Positions 24,466-34,733 of a stretch of DNA of 64,000 bases are shown here, one piece after another. Under the pieces are notes generated by a model. It did no database searches, was not told where the DNA came from, and saw nothing but the letters and a program-made list of their open reading frames with translations. Position 1 is the first letter of the stretch. Every line of letters starts with the position of its first letter. Position numbers and translations under genes: made by a program. Origin of the DNA: CATQHB01 sp965262595 (GTDB lineage: Bacteria > Chloroflexota > Dehalococcoidia > Lucifugimonadales > UBA3495); contig OZ253548.1 in assembly GCA_965262595.1 (NCBI GenBank), positions 1,240,001-1,304,000 of the forward strand, read 5' to 3'.

Positions 24466-24495
24466 AAACCCGGCGCTTTGCCTGCCGGGTTTTTT
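24466..24495 (+). terminator. Rho-independent terminator of dnaJ
   Basis: AAACCCGGC (24466-24474) and GCCGGGTTT (24484-24492) form a perfect 9-bp stem with a 9-nt loop, ending in a run of six T (24490-24495). It sits only 15 nt before the prmA start, so prmA needs its own promoter or readthrough. Confidence 0.88.
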
Positions 24496-24510
24496 GATGG
24501 AGTGGGCCCT

Positions 24511-25374
24511 ATGTGGCAGGAAGTCAGTATCAGCGTGCCCTTCGAGTACGTGGAGCCAATTTCTTACTTGTTCGACAAATACGGGGAAGGTTTGACGATG
24601 GAGGACGACGGCCCCGACTTGATTAAGCTCCGCACCTACCTCCCCAGTGGAGCGCGCGAGCGTTTTGCCCATATTGAAGTAGGAGTTAACCTGGCACGCA
24701 TTTTACAACCCCTGGGCGAGTTGATAGTTACCGACCTGAACGAGGACGACTGGCGAAATGCCTGGAAAACTCATTTCACTCTTTTGAAGATTGGAGAGCG
24801 GCTGGTGATTAAGCCTTCCTGGATTGACTACCAGCCGGCTGACGGGGAGCTACTCATTGAACTGGACCCGGGACTGGCCTTTGGCACCGGCTACCATCCA
24901 ACCACCGCCACCTGTCTGGAGGCTTTGGAGCAACTGGTCCAGCCTGGGATGACAATGCTGGACCTGGGCTGCGGCTCCGGCATTCTTTCCGTTGCCGCCG
25001 TTAAGCTGGGGGCCGGTAAAGTTGTCGCCCTGGATATTGACCCTCAAGCGGTGGAAGCCGCACGCAAAAACATAGAGCGAGTCCAAATCCAGGAGCAAGT
25101 CGTTGTGGACCAGGGAAGTCTGCCCCATAACCTGGCCCCATACGGCGCTTTTGACCTGGTAGTCGCCAATATCTCGGCCCGGGGGGTTCGGGAGCGCGCC
25201 CCGGATATTCTGCCGGCGCTGCAACCCGAAGGAATTCTGGTTGCTTCAGGAATCATTCAGGAACAACACTTTGAAACCGAAGATGCGCTAATTCAGGCTG
25301 GGTACACCGATATCAAGGTCTGGCCGAAAGAAGACTGGATAACCCTTACCTGCCGGCCGGGAAAACCAGCCTAA
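24511..25374 (+). CDS. prmA: Ribosomal protein L11 methyltransferase PrmA
   Basis: 287 residues from ATG 24511, which has GGAG 8 nt upstream. An upstream in-frame TTG (24478) lies inside the terminator and is unlikely. The N-terminal domain (MWQEVSISVPFEYVEPI, then NEDDWRNAWK) recognises L11. The catalytic domain has FGTGYHPTTATCLEAL, motif I LDLGCGSGILSVAA, and VVANISARGV at the NPPY-like position (here NIS, as in PrmA). PrmA trimethylates lysines and the N-terminus of L11. Adjacency to dnaJ is common in this enzyme family. Confidence 0.94.
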   Translation: MWQEVSISVPFEYVEPISYLFDKYGEGLTMEDDGPDLIKLRTYLPSGARERFAHIEVGVNLARILQPLGELIVTDLNEDDWRNAWKTHFTLLKIGERLVIKPSWIDYQPADGELLIELDPGLAFGTGYHPTTATCLEALEQLVQPGMTMLDLGCGSGILSVAAVKLGAGKVVALDIDPQAVEAARKNIERVQIQEQVVVDQGSLPHNLAPYGAFDLVVANISARGVRERAPDILPALQPEGILVASGIIQEQHFETEDALIQAGYTDIKVWPKEDWITLTCRPGKPA

Positions 25375-25475
25375 GGAGTTGAGCCGGCCGGTCAGATAGT
25401 TCCCAAATCCACCGTTGGCTCAATTGACGGCAACAGGATAGCTTGTTGGCTCTGTGTGGTTTTGCAACGTTGCTA

Positions 25476-25484
25476 TGCTATACT
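25476..25484 (+). promoter_or_regulatory. Extended -10 element upstream of the kinase gene
   Basis: TGC-TATACT is a good extended -10 (TGnTATAnT) 130 bp upstream of the kinase ATG. The -35 region is poor. Confidence 0.5.
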
Positions 25485-25614
25485 TTACCTTAGGAAACCA
25501 GGAAATAATCCCAGGGAGCAGGGCCGAATATCCCCAGTTTAAGGCCAAAGTAAGGCAGCGCGGCAACCCGGATGATAAAGCATCCCAGCGCCTGAAACCA
25601 ATGCTGTTAACATT

Positions 25615-26724
<1,110 letters not shown>

Positions 26725-26764
26725 GAAAACCAATTAAAATCGCTCTTGAGCTAGAGGATTGAAA

Positions 26765-27451
26765 ATGACGATGAATATTCTTTCCAGTATTGTGGCAACC
26801 CATTATGACAATTCCAGCCACGGCGAAGACACTTACTTGATTAGAGATTTGGGTAGCGGTCATTTCCTCGACGCAGTGATGGACGGAGTCACCGGCCACG
26901 GGGGCGAAGAAGCCAGTCGTTCCGTCGCGGAAGCGTTGGGGGCCTCCAACATCACCGGTCCGGAGGACGTGGTTGCCGCTCTTGAAGAACAGAATGATGA
27001 GTTCTTCCAGGTAGCCGGGGGCCGGTTCCTGTTGACTACCGTGTCGGTAGCCCTGTTCCTGGGAGGGCCGCTTTACATCATCAGCGCCGGAGATAGTCCG
27101 GTATTCCACGTTCGGGGCGGGGAACACCAGCAGTTATCCGGACGCATTGGCGGTATCCTTCGCATGGGCACCGCCAAGGCCATTGGCGCCGGTCAGGAAT
27201 TGAATCTGCACCGGGCCGAAATAAACCTGGAGACGGGCGACCGGCTGGTAACTGCCTCCGACGGAGTTAGCGATAACGTCAATCCGACGGAATTGGCCGG
27301 GATTATACGAGACGCCGCCTCGCCGGAAGCGGCAGTCCTGCAGGTCAAGAGCATGATCGAAGATCGGCTGGAGAGAGGGGTTACTCCGGAGTTGCTGGGC
27401 GGGCGTTTTCGCCATGACGACCAGACTGCCATTTTCCGCTTCTTTGGTTAG
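26765..27451 (+). CDS. PP2C-type protein phosphatase
   Basis: 228 residues from ATG 26765 (GAGGA 7 nt upstream; a TTG at 26759 is closer to the site and less likely). PP2C/SpoIIE-fold motifs: the metal-binding MDGVTGHGGEEAS (D40, G41), TVSVALFLGGPLYIISAGDSP, LVTASDGVSDNV and HDDQTAI near the end. The protein is compact, with no sensor or membrane domain. It sits directly behind the divergent kinase gene, so the two probably modify the same target reversibly. The inositol-3-phosphate synthase gene follows 196 bp later. Confidence 0.88.
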   Translation: MTMNILSSIVATHYDNSSHGEDTYLIRDLGSGHFLDAVMDGVTGHGGEEASRSVAEALGASNITGPEDVVAALEEQNDEFFQVAGGRFLLTTVSVALFLGGPLYIISAGDSPVFHVRGGEHQQLSGRIGGILRMGTAKAIGAGQELNLHRAEINLETGDRLVTASDGVSDNVNPTELAGIIRDAASPEAAVLQVKSMIEDRLERGVTPELLGGRFRHDDQTAIFRFFG

Positions 27452-27647
27452 CCGGCAGGTCATGAAAAAATCAGACAAGGTGCGTTAATTTCGATCGGCT
27501 GCAGTACAAGGGACAAAGGAAGATCAACCCACGTTAGGCGGGTAGGCTAAACCTGAAGCTTCTTGTTAGATACTTGGTAAGCTGGTACAATCCAAGCGAT
27601 TTGGCGGCTGGGCGCAAGCTGGCCGGGGTGAAAGAAGGAGAGGGAAC

Positions 27648-28772
27648 TTGGGCAAAATAAAGGTAGCAATTATTGGCGTGGGCAACTGCGCCTCGTCATT
27701 AATCCAGGGCATTCATCGGTATGTGGAAGTGCCTGACGATGCCGATATTCCCGGGGTTATGCATAACCGAATCGGCGAATATCGGATTGAAGACATTGAA
27801 GTAGTGGCCGCCTTCGACATTGACGAGAATAAGGTGGGATTAGACCTTGCGGAAGCAGTTTTTACCAAGCCCAATAATACTCTTAAATTTGCCGAGGTTC
27901 CCCACACCGGCGTAACGGTAGAACGCGGTATGACCCACGACGGTATCGGAAAGTATGTCTCCCATCTGGTCAAGAAGTCGGCCCACTCCACCGCCGACAT
28001 TTCCGGCATTCTCAAGGAGCGGGAAGTTGACGTAGTTATCAATTACCTGCCGGTTGGCAGCGAAATGGCTACCAAGTGGTACGCCGAGCAAATTTTGGAT
28101 GCCCGCTGCGCCATGATTAACTGCATTCCGGTCTTTATCGCCAAAGAAAGCTACTGGCGCAACCGATTCGAGGAACGGGGCGTACCCATCGTCGGCGACG
28201 ACATTAAGTCGCAGGTGGGCGCCACCATCCTGCACCGGGTTCTAACCCGGCTGTTTGAGGACCGGGGAGCAACGATAGAAAATACCTATCAGCTTAACTT
28301 TGGCGGCAACACCGACTTCCTGAATATGCTGGAACGGGAACGACTGGTTTCCAAGAAAATCTCGAAGACCGGCGCCGTTACTTCCCAGATGGATGTGGAG
28401 ATCAGCGCCGACCAGGTCCACATCGGCCCCAGCGACCACGTACCTTGGCTCCAGGACCGGAAGTGGTGCTATATTCGGATGGAGGGCGAAGTGTTCGGCG
28501 GTGCGCCGGTCAACCTGGAAGTGAAGCTGGAGGTTTGGGACAGTCCCAACTCCGCCGGCGTGGTAGTTGACGCCGTCCGCTGCGCCAAGCTGGCCCTGGA
28601 CCGGGGTATCGGAGGCGCCATTGCGGGTCCAAGCGCCTATTTTATGAAATCTCCGCCGGTCCAATATACCGACAATGTAGCGCGGGAAATGGTAGAATCC
28701 TTCATCAGAGGGGAAAGTACTCCGGATCCTCTGGCCGCGATATCCGACGGAATGGAAGAGCTGGACGGGTAG
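27648..28772 (+). CDS. ino1: Inositol-3-phosphate synthase (actinobacterial type)
   Basis: 374 residues. It converts glucose-6-phosphate to 1L-myo-inositol-1(3)-phosphate through NAD-bound redox steps. The NAD site is IIGVGNCASSLIQG at the N-terminus. VVINYLPVGSE, CIPVFIA and GDDIKSQVGATILHR (catalytic Lys region), and NTDFLNMLERERLVSKKISK are the signatures of the mycobacterial-type Ino1, shorter than the eukaryotic enzyme. The start is TTG 27648 after a GGAGAGGG site. It is the first of three genes pointing to inositol phospholipids, with a PimA-like glycosyltransferase and a CDP-alcohol phosphatidyltransferase following. Confidence 0.93.
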   Translation: MGKIKVAIIGVGNCASSLIQGIHRYVEVPDDADIPGVMHNRIGEYRIEDIEVVAAFDIDENKVGLDLAEAVFTKPNNTLKFAEVPHTGVTVERGMTHDGIGKYVSHLVKKSAHSTADISGILKEREVDVVINYLPVGSEMATKWYAEQILDARCAMINCIPVFIAKESYWRNRFEERGVPIVGDDIKSQVGATILHRVLTRLFEDRGATIENTYQLNFGGNTDFLNMLERERLVSKKISKTGAVTSQMDVEISADQVHIGPSDHVPWLQDRKWCYIRMEGEVFGGAPVNLEVKLEVWDSPNSAGVVVDAVRCAKLALDRGIGGAIAGPSAYFMKSPPVQYTDNVAREMVESFIRGESTPDPLAAISDGMEELDG

Positions 28773-28801
28773 TAAGGGTAGGTCGAGTCTATCAGTAAGG
28801 C

Positions 28802-28837
28802 AGCTTGCCGGCGAGAAGTTTCTTCTCGGGGCAAGCT
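28802..28837 (+). terminator. Hairpin downstream of ino1
   Basis: AGCTTGCC (28802-28809) pairs with GGCAAGCT (28830-28837), and inside it CGAGAAG (28812-28818) pairs with CTTCTCG (28822-28828). There is no T-tail, so it may end or only stabilise the ino1 transcript. Confidence 0.5.
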
Positions 28838-28988
28838 CCATCCAAGGTTCCACACCCTACTATTCCATTGCAATTGGATTACGGAACCCGTAAATGGTGA
28901 ACTGTTCGAAGTGCAGGTATCACGCGGGCGGGCCCTTCCGGACACATTCCGAATTTCTCCCTCACAATCGGAGAGTTGACTGCCTGCC

Positions 28989-30119
28989 GTGAAAATAGCA
29001 ATGGTATCGCCCTACGACTTCACTTGGCCCGGCGGCGTGACGGCCCATGTATCTCAACTGGCCCACGAGTTGAGGCAATCCGGTCATCAGGTGACGGTTC
29101 TGGCTCCCCACTCCCCGGCACGAGAGTACCTTGAAGTTGATACCTTTGTCCCTCTGGGACGCTCGGTGCCGGTTCCCAGCGGCGGCTCTATCGCCCGGGT
29201 TTCCCTGTCCTGGTGGCTCTACCGAAGAGTACGGAAGATACTGGAGCGGGAATCCTTCGATATTATCCACCTCCACGAGCCATTGGCGCCGATATTGCCC
29301 CTGTGCGTCCTGCAGTGCTCCAACACGATAAACGTGGGAACCTTTCACGCCTATTACACCCGGCAGCATCTGTATCGGTTCAGCCAGCCCTTCATCAAAC
29401 GCTGGCACCGTCGGCTGCACGGGAACATTGCCGTATCTCCCGCCGCCCACAAGTACGTGCATAAATTCTTCCCCGGGGACTACCGGATAATCCCCAACGG
29501 AATCGACGTGGACCATTTCGCCGACAATGTCCAGCCCTGGCCGGAGTACCAGGACGGAAAGACCAATATCCTGTTTGTGGGCCGGCTGGAAAAACGCAAG
29601 GGCTTGAAGTATCTCCTGGAAGCCTATTGCCGGCTGAAATGGGAGCGCCCCGACATCCGGCTGATTGTAGTCGGGCCGGGCAACCTGGACAAAGACTCGC
29701 ACCGCATACTGGGCGCCTGTAACCCGAAGGATGTGGTGCTGGCCGGCGGCGCATCCTATCGGGACCTGCCCCGCTATTATGCCTCTGCCGATATTTTTTG
29801 CTCACCGGCTACCGGCCAGGAAAGTTTCGGCATTGTGTTGCTGGAGGCGATGGCCGCCGGAAAGCCCGTAGTTGCATCGGCAATTGAGGGGTATATGGGC
29901 ATTGTTAAACCGGGAGAACAGGGCTTGCTGTTCCCGCGGCGGGATTCGGAAGCGCTGGCCAAGACCCTGGCCGTTCTAATTGACGACCCGAATCTGGCGG
30001 CACGTATGGGCGCAACCGGCCGTCAAATGGTTGAGCAGTACCGCTGGGCGGTGGTGGCCCAACAAGTCGAGAATTATTACTATGATTGTATTGCGATAAA
30101 CAATGGCTGTTCCGGGTAG
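28989..30119 (+). CDS. PimA-like GT4 glycosyltransferase
   Basis: 376 residues, GT-B fold. The N-terminal segment YDFTWPGGVTAHVSQLAHEL and VTVLAPHSP closely follow PimA, the mannosyltransferase that adds the first mannose to phosphatidylinositol in actinobacteria. Further signs are HLHEPLAP, FVGRLEKRKGLKYL, and the GT4 E-x7-E motif in ESFGIVLLEAMAAGKPVVAS. The start is GTG 28989. Its 3' end overlaps the phosphatidyltransferase gene by 17 bp. From context the acceptor should be an inositol phospholipid; the donor (GDP-mannose or another sugar) is not visible. Confidence 0.88.
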   Translation: MKIAMVSPYDFTWPGGVTAHVSQLAHELRQSGHQVTVLAPHSPAREYLEVDTFVPLGRSVPVPSGGSIARVSLSWWLYRRVRKILERESFDIIHLHEPLAPILPLCVLQCSNTINVGTFHAYYTRQHLYRFSQPFIKRWHRRLHGNIAVSPAAHKYVHKFFPGDYRIIPNGIDVDHFADNVQPWPEYQDGKTNILFVGRLEKRKGLKYLLEAYCRLKWERPDIRLIVVGPGNLDKDSHRILGACNPKDVVLAGGASYRDLPRYYASADIFCSPATGQESFGIVLLEAMAAGKPVVASAIEGYMGIVKPGEQGLLFPRRDSEALAKTLAVLIDDPNLAARMGATGRQMVEQYRWAVVAQQVENYYYDCIAINNGCSG

Positions 30120-30744
30120 AGAGCAATTCAGGGCGGCGTTGTCCCGTTACGTGGAGTTGCCGGGCGCCAGAATCTTCCGGTCATTGGGATTTTCCCCCAA
30201 CGCAATTACCTTGCTGGGCTTTGGCATCTGCGTGGTGGCCGCCTACCTGGTAAGCTCGGGCTGGCTGCTGGCCGGAGGTATCGTTTTCCTGGCTGGCTGC
30301 GGGCTGGATTTGTTCGATGGCGCCCTGGCCCGAATGACCGGGCGGGCCAGCTCCTTTGGCGCATTACTGGACTCGGTATTTGACCGCCTGGGCGAAGCCG
30401 GGTTATTCGTCGGGATAGCCGTCTTCGCCCTACAGGCGGGGCTGAACGGGGAGTTTAGCGCCGGTTTTCTCCGGTTTTACATCATTGTGCTGCTGCTGGC
30501 CCTGATTTTCTCTCAGGGTGTCAGCTACCTGCGGGCGCGGGGCGAAGGTCTCGGCGCGTTTACCCGCTCCGGTTTAATGACCCGCACCGAGCGGGTTATC
30601 ATTCTCGGCGTTGGACTGGTCGTTGACGGTATTAGCGGATTCTCGGTAATGCCCTGGGTTCTGTCCGCGATTGCCCTGGTATCCTGCTTCACCCTGTTCC
30701 AACGAATGTTCACTATCCGCGGCCTGTTGCGTGATAGTGGATAA
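30103..30744 (+). CDS. CDP-alcohol phosphatidyltransferase (probable PI/PI-phosphate synthase)
   Basis: 213 residues, about six membrane helices. The full family motif is intact: D69-x2-D72-G-x2-A76-R77-x8-G86-x3-D90-x3-D94, which binds the metal and CDP-diacylglycerol. Members make phosphatidylinositol-phosphate, phosphatidylglycerophosphate or archaetidyl lipids. Linkage to ino1 and a PimA-like gene, with 17-bp overlap to the latter, favours an inositol phosphate acceptor. The helix before the motif and the Arg-rich N-terminus resemble actinobacterial PIP synthases. No separate PIP phosphatase is seen, though the inositol-monophosphatase-family gene at 8524-9351 is a candidate. Confidence 0.88.
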   Translation: MAVPGREQFRAALSRYVELPGARIFRSLGFSPNAITLLGFGICVVAAYLVSSGWLLAGGIVFLAGCGLDLFDGALARMTGRASSFGALLDSVFDRLGEAGLFVGIAVFALQAGLNGEFSAGFLRFYIIVLLLALIFSQGVSYLRARGEGLGAFTRSGLMTRTERVIILGVGLVVDGISGFSVMPWVLSAIALVSCFTLFQRMFTIRGLLRDSG

Positions 30745-30919
30745 GCAACTTGTTAGGGTGTAAACTACTGTGGCTCGACCTGGCCGTCGAGCAACCAACG
30801 GTTGGCAATGGCGCCGGCAGTCGGCCGATCCAGGGGTATCAGTTCCAGTTGCAGCGTTCCGGCTCCAGCAATGAAGATTGCCAATTCCCGTAAGCTCACA
30901 ACGGTTCGGAGCTTGCACC

Positions 30920-31657
30920 GTGACCCAGCAATCCGTAATTCCAAACTTGCAAAAGGCTCAGCTTAAGCGAACCCTGCGCAAGGACTTGAAGTCCGAAGTT
31001 ACGCTGCGGTTGTTCACCCGGTCGCCCTCGCCCATTGCCATCCCTGGAAGAGAGTGTCCCACCTGTCCCCAGACCCAGCAGCTAATCGAAGAATTGACCG
31101 GGTTGTCAGCCAAGCTCCACCTGGAGGTCATTGACTTTTTCGCCGAGCCGGAAGCGGCCCGGAAGCACGGGGTAACCCGTATTCCGGCGCTGGTTCTGCT
31201 GCCGTTGCAGGATGGCGGCGCCTCTGACGACATCGCGGGTCAGATTACCCCGGCGTTAAGGTTCTACGGGATGCCTCTGGGCTACCAAATGGCGGTGATC
31301 ATCGAGAGCATCAAGACCATTTCACGGAAGGTTAGTCCCTTAAGTATGGACAGTCGCAAGAAACTTCGTCAGGTTAATCAGCCGGTACATATCCAGGTGA
31401 TAGTTACGCCGGAAGAAGAGAACTGCGCGGGAGTAGCCCGCTTTGCCCATGCTCTAGCCTGGGAAAATCATTGCATTTCCGCGGACCTGATTGAAATCCG
31501 GGAGTTCCCGGCCTTGGCTCGCAGCTTGGGGATTCAGTCGGCGCCCCTGACCGTAATTAACGAGAATTTCCGACTTGCCGGGCCGGCCGGCGAGACATCC
31601 CTGGTGGAGCAAGTCCTGCAGGCCGGGGCTCGTGGCCTGCAGGGACCTGGAAACTGA
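30920..31657 (+). CDS. Double thioredoxin-fold protein (protein disulfide oxidoreductase-like)
   Basis: 245 residues from GTG 30920 (GGAG 8 nt upstream; the frame extends to 30878). Two tandem thioredoxin/glutaredoxin-like units are suggested. The first has CPTCPQTQQLIEEL (a CxxC redox site) and cis-Pro RIPALVLL. The second begins PVHIQVIVTPEEENCAGVARFAHALA with a single Cys and has SAPLTVINENF as cis-Pro loop. The layout resembles archaeal/bacterial PDO and AhpF N-terminal domains. A hydrophobic region between them is short. The partner is unknown; no peroxiredoxin or reductase is adjacent. Confidence 0.7.
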   Translation: MTQQSVIPNLQKAQLKRTLRKDLKSEVTLRLFTRSPSPIAIPGRECPTCPQTQQLIEELTGLSAKLHLEVIDFFAEPEAARKHGVTRIPALVLLPLQDGGASDDIAGQITPALRFYGMPLGYQMAVIIESIKTISRKVSPLSMDSRKKLRQVNQPVHIQVIVTPEEENCAGVARFAHALAWENHCISADLIEIREFPALARSLGIQSAPLTVINENFRLAGPAGETSLVEQVLQAGARGLQGPGN

Positions 31658-31713
31658 GAAACCATAAAACGGCAGCCGGTAACTCACCGAAAACTTTTTA
31701 GGGAGAGGATAGC

Positions 31714-32187
31714 TTGCCCCAAGATTTGACGGGATCTATGGACGGAAACGGACTGAGAGTTGGAGTCGTAGTAGCGCGTTTCAACGAATTCGTCACGCGG
31801 CAGTTGCTGCACGGCGCGTTGGAGACTTTGGAACGCTATGGGGTGCGGGACACTGACGTTAGCGTGGCCTGGGTGCCCGGCTCCTTTGAGTTGCCGGTGG
31901 TAGCCAAGACCCTGGCGCAAACCGGACGATACGACGCGATTATCTGCCTGGGAGCGGTAATCCGCGGCGAAACCGACCATTACGAGATGGTAGCCGGCCA
32001 ATCCGCCGGGGGCATTGCTTCCGTGGGTCTGGAAACCGGAGTTCCGGCAATTTTCGGCGTGTTGACGGCAGAAAATATGGACCAGGCGATAAACCGGGCC
32101 GGAGGCAAGTCGGGTAATATCGGCAGTAACGCCGCCAACGCCGCCGTAGAAACGGCGCGGCTGATCCAGTCCATCAAGACCGGCTGA
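31714..32187 (+). CDS. ribH: 6,7-dimethyl-8-ribityllumazine synthase
   Basis: 157 residues. It condenses the ribityl-pyrimidine with 3,4-dihydroxybutanone phosphate to form the riboflavin precursor, usually as a 60-mer shell or pentamer. The motifs VVVARFNEFVTRQLL, WVPGSFELPVVAK, CLGAVIRGETDHYEMV (with catalytic His in TDHYE) and FGVLTAENMDQA are complete. The start is TTG 31714 with GGGAGAGGA upstream; an ATG nine codons later is possible. It stands alone without ribA/B/D/E, and no FMN riboswitch is seen upstream. Confidence 0.95.
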   Translation: MPQDLTGSMDGNGLRVGVVVARFNEFVTRQLLHGALETLERYGVRDTDVSVAWVPGSFELPVVAKTLAQTGRYDAIICLGAVIRGETDHYEMVAGQSAGGIASVGLETGVPAIFGVLTAENMDQAINRAGGKSGNIGSNAANAAVETARLIQSIKTG

Positions 32188-32352
32188 TCCGGCCTATTCC
32201 CGCACGCTTTATCGCCGAATCCTGGGGGAAACTTACCTGATGTGGCAGGCGGGTTTCGGCCCGAAGCGCCTGCGGGATAACCGAGTCTCCTCACCTTTCC
32301 ACGCTATCGCAATATCGAAAGCTTGCAGCTTGCAGCCGACCGGAGGCCGTAA

Positions 32353-33255
32353 ATGAAATTCGGAGTAACCGTTCCCAACAACTGGGGGATAGAGAACGCC
32401 AGGGAAGCCCTGTCCTTCGGGCCGCTGGCCGAGGAACTGGGCTATGACTCCGTATGGGTAATGGACCATCTGTTCAACAACGGCTACATCCGCGAACGGC
32501 TGGACGACAAGCCTTACTACCATCCGCTGGCAACCCTTTCCTACTTGGCGGCAACCACCGAGCGGGTGCTCCTGGGCACATCGGTGTTGGTGCTGCCCTA
32601 CCACAATCCGGTAGAGCTGGCCAAATACACCGCTACTTTGGACCAGATGTCCGACGGCCGGGTTACTTTGGGTGTTGGCGTCGGGGCCATGACCGAAGAA
32701 TTCGCGGCGTTGGGTATCCCCATGTCGGAACGGGGGGCGTTGACCAACGAGTGTATTCGAGTAATGAAGGAGCTTTGGACTAACCAGGCTCCCAGCTATC
32801 ATAGCAGCCGCTGGAACTTTGACGACCTGCGGTTCTCCCCCAAGCCGGTACAGCAGCCTCACATCCCATTGTGGATTGGCGGCGCCAGCCCAGGAGCATT
32901 GAGACGGGCGGCACGATTGGGCGACGGTTGGCATCCCTCGGGACTGACGCCGGAGGAGTACGCCGTCCGCCGTCAACAAGTGCGGGAACTGGCGGAAAAA
33001 GCAGGCCGAGACCCGGACTCGCTAACCATGTCGGCCCGAGTGGAGGTTGAGGCCGCCGACGGGCCTTCCAGCGACCGGGCTGCCAACCGGGCGCGCATCT
33101 CCGGCAATGACCTGGAGCAGGCCGCCATTACCATCGCCGCCTATAGGGATGCCGGTGTGGAACACCTGGTACTGGCCCTCAATACCGGCGAAGTAGGCCG
33201 GATTCGGTCGCTAATGGAAGACTTGGCCAGCCAGGCATTGCCCCAGTTCCGATAG
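32353..33255 (+). CDS. F420-dependent LLM-class oxidoreductase (1)
   Basis: 300 residues, bacterial luciferase-like TIM barrel. Typical segments: FGVTVPNNW at strand 1, LGYDSVWVMDHL, LATLSYLAATTERVLLGTSVLVLPYHNPV, GRVTLGVGVGAMTEEF, and PLWIGGASPGALRRAARLGDGWHP. The overall pattern is that of coenzyme F420-dependent enzymes (TIGR03619-like) rather than FMN monooxygenases. It acts in the cytosol on an unidentified carbonyl or heterocyclic substrate. A second, distinct LLM gene lies at 47735-48709. It is convergent with the DUF4129 gene, with a gap of 17 bp. Confidence 0.88.
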   Translation: MKFGVTVPNNWGIENAREALSFGPLAEELGYDSVWVMDHLFNNGYIRERLDDKPYYHPLATLSYLAATTERVLLGTSVLVLPYHNPVELAKYTATLDQMSDGRVTLGVGVGAMTEEFAALGIPMSERGALTNECIRVMKELWTNQAPSYHSSRWNFDDLRFSPKPVQQPHIPLWIGGASPGALRRAARLGDGWHPSGLTPEEYAVRRQQVRELAEKAGRDPDSLTMSARVEVEAADGPSSDRAANRARISGNDLEQAAITIAAYRDAGVEHLVLALNTGEVGRIRSLMEDLASQALPQFR

Positions 33256-33272
33256 GTTAACGGTTTCGTTCC

Positions 33273-34733
33273 CTACGGCCTATCGGATTTGCTATCCGCG
33301 TCCGTCTCTCTTTCCTGTTCTTTCTCGATTGATTCTCGACGTTCCCGCTGTTCCGCCTCATGCTGGCGTAGGACCGCCCAATCCTGGAGCAGAGGGGCCA
33401 TTCCGCCGGTACCGATATTGCGGTTTCCGTAGTAGTTGACCTGAAAGCCATCCACGATCCGGTCAACCGGCGCCGGAGGCAAAGAATCTTCCAACGTGTC
33501 CTGATGCTCTCGCGGTGTCTGTTCCTCCGCCTTTGGGTGGCCAATACTCTCCGATAGCTCAAGGAAGCTATGGTACAGTTCGCGGGGATTCTCCGGTTCG
33601 GTCTGTGGTTGCTCTTCTGCCGTTGCCCTCAGCACCAAGTTGTTCCACCAGCCGCCAACCAGGCCCAACAGGTCGTCATTGGCTTTGCCCCAGGTAAAAA
33701 GCGATTCCCTGGTTTCTTCCACTTGTCCGGGGTTGCGCAGCAGTCGGCGGAACCGGAAAACTCGATACAGCAGCCAACCCACCAGGAAAGATGCTACCAA
33801 AAAGGCAATCCATTTAAGCAGGCTATATACCCAATCCGGCGGACCGCCTTCTTCTACATCTTCCAGATTCTCATGGAAACGGCGCAATTCCTCTTGCGCT
33901 TCGTTCAGTCCGCTTAAATCGCCGCTGCCCAATATGCTGGTAAGCCAGTGGCCGAAGGCTACCAACGCCGCGGCAATGTAACCCAGTCCCAGCAGGATGG
34001 GATTTAGTATCCAGCCTCCAACTGTACCAACCAGTCTGAGGATGGCCCGGGTAACGTCATCCAACCCGCCCATTCCCAGACCGCTGATTATCAGAGCCAG
34101 CAACAGCACCGCTCCAACCGCCACGCCAATCGGGATGAACCAGTCGCGGGACATTGCTTGAGGCTCTCCGGATTCGGCAGTGAAACGTGCCAGGGACAGG
34201 CCCAGAAGACCCACCGCAAAGAATCCCACTATCAGGAATCCGCTCACAATTTTCGGCGTCACCAGGCTGTCAATGATTACCGCGCCAACTACTACTGCCA
34301 GTCCCCACTGAAACGCTCCCTTTACTGTTTCCAGAGTCACCTCGTCGTGGGCCAGGTTGCTGCCCCGCCACCATAAGGCCACCAGGAAAGCCAGGGTCAG
34401 GATCAGAGCGAAAGCTGTAAGAATGTCTCCGTTAAGGATTCTACCAACGGGGAAGAACCCCATGTTGGTGTTGAGGTTTGCCAGTACCAGTATGGAAATC
34501 AAACTGACGGCCAGACCGAAAAAGCCCCGCAGGTTAAGCGAGAAGCGAATGGTTTGGACGTACCAGGAGAGCAAGAAGGCCCAGGTCAAAGCCAGAAACG
34601 TCAGCCAGAGCGGCAGGCGAGCGTCCAACATGTTGGTGAGGGTAGTAAAAAGGGAAATCGCCAGGTAGGCGGCCGCCGCCTCCAGAAACAGCGCGGCGCC
34701 GGTAATGGCGCTAGTTCGCCAGAACAGGCTCAT
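33273..34733 (-). CDS. DUF4129-domain multi-pass membrane protein
   Basis: 486 residues from ATG 34731-34733 (six codons inside the longest frame). About nine hydrophobic helices occupy residues 1-290, then a single helix near 310-330, then a cytoplasmic or exposed DUF4129 domain (RELYHSFLELSESIG...TPREHQDTLEDSLPPA). The last 30 residues are highly charged (Glu/Arg-rich). DUF4129 proteins, often fused to transglutaminase domains, go with MoxR and DUF58 proteins as here. It overlaps the DUF58 gene by 23 bp and is the last gene of that operon. There is no transglutaminase domain. Confidence 0.82.
   Translation of the reverse strand: MSLFWRTSAITGAALFLEAAAAYLAISLFTTLTNMLDARLPLWLTFLALTWAFLLSWYVQTIRFSLNLRGFFGLAVSLISILVLANLNTNMGFFPVGRILNGDILTAFALILTLAFLVALWWRGSNLAHDEVTLETVKGAFQWGLAVVVGAVIIDSLVTPKIVSGFLIVGFFAVGLLGLSLARFTAESGEPQAMSRDWFIPIGVAVGAVLLLALIISGLGMGGLDDVTRAILRLVGTVGGWILNPILLGLGYIAAALVAFGHWLTSILGSGDLSGLNEAQEELRRFHENLEDVEEGGPPDWVYSLLKWIAFLVASFLVGWLLYRVFRFRRLLRNPGQVEETRESLFTWGKANDDLLGLVGGWWNNLVLRATAEEQPQTEPENPRELYHSFLELSESIGHPKAEEQTPREHQDTLEDSLPPAPVDRIVDGFQVNYYGNRNIGTGGMAPLLQDWAVLRQHEAEQRERRESIEKEQERETDADSKSDRP

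Noticed and set aside
28894..28992. 32-codon open frame with a CxxC ending at the glycosyltransferase start
   Set aside because: No ribosome-binding site, no resemblance to known proteins; the overlap with the GTG start is likely chance.
31658..31713. FMN riboswitch upstream of ribH
   Set aside because: The gap is only 56 bp and lacks the conserved RFN-element motifs.
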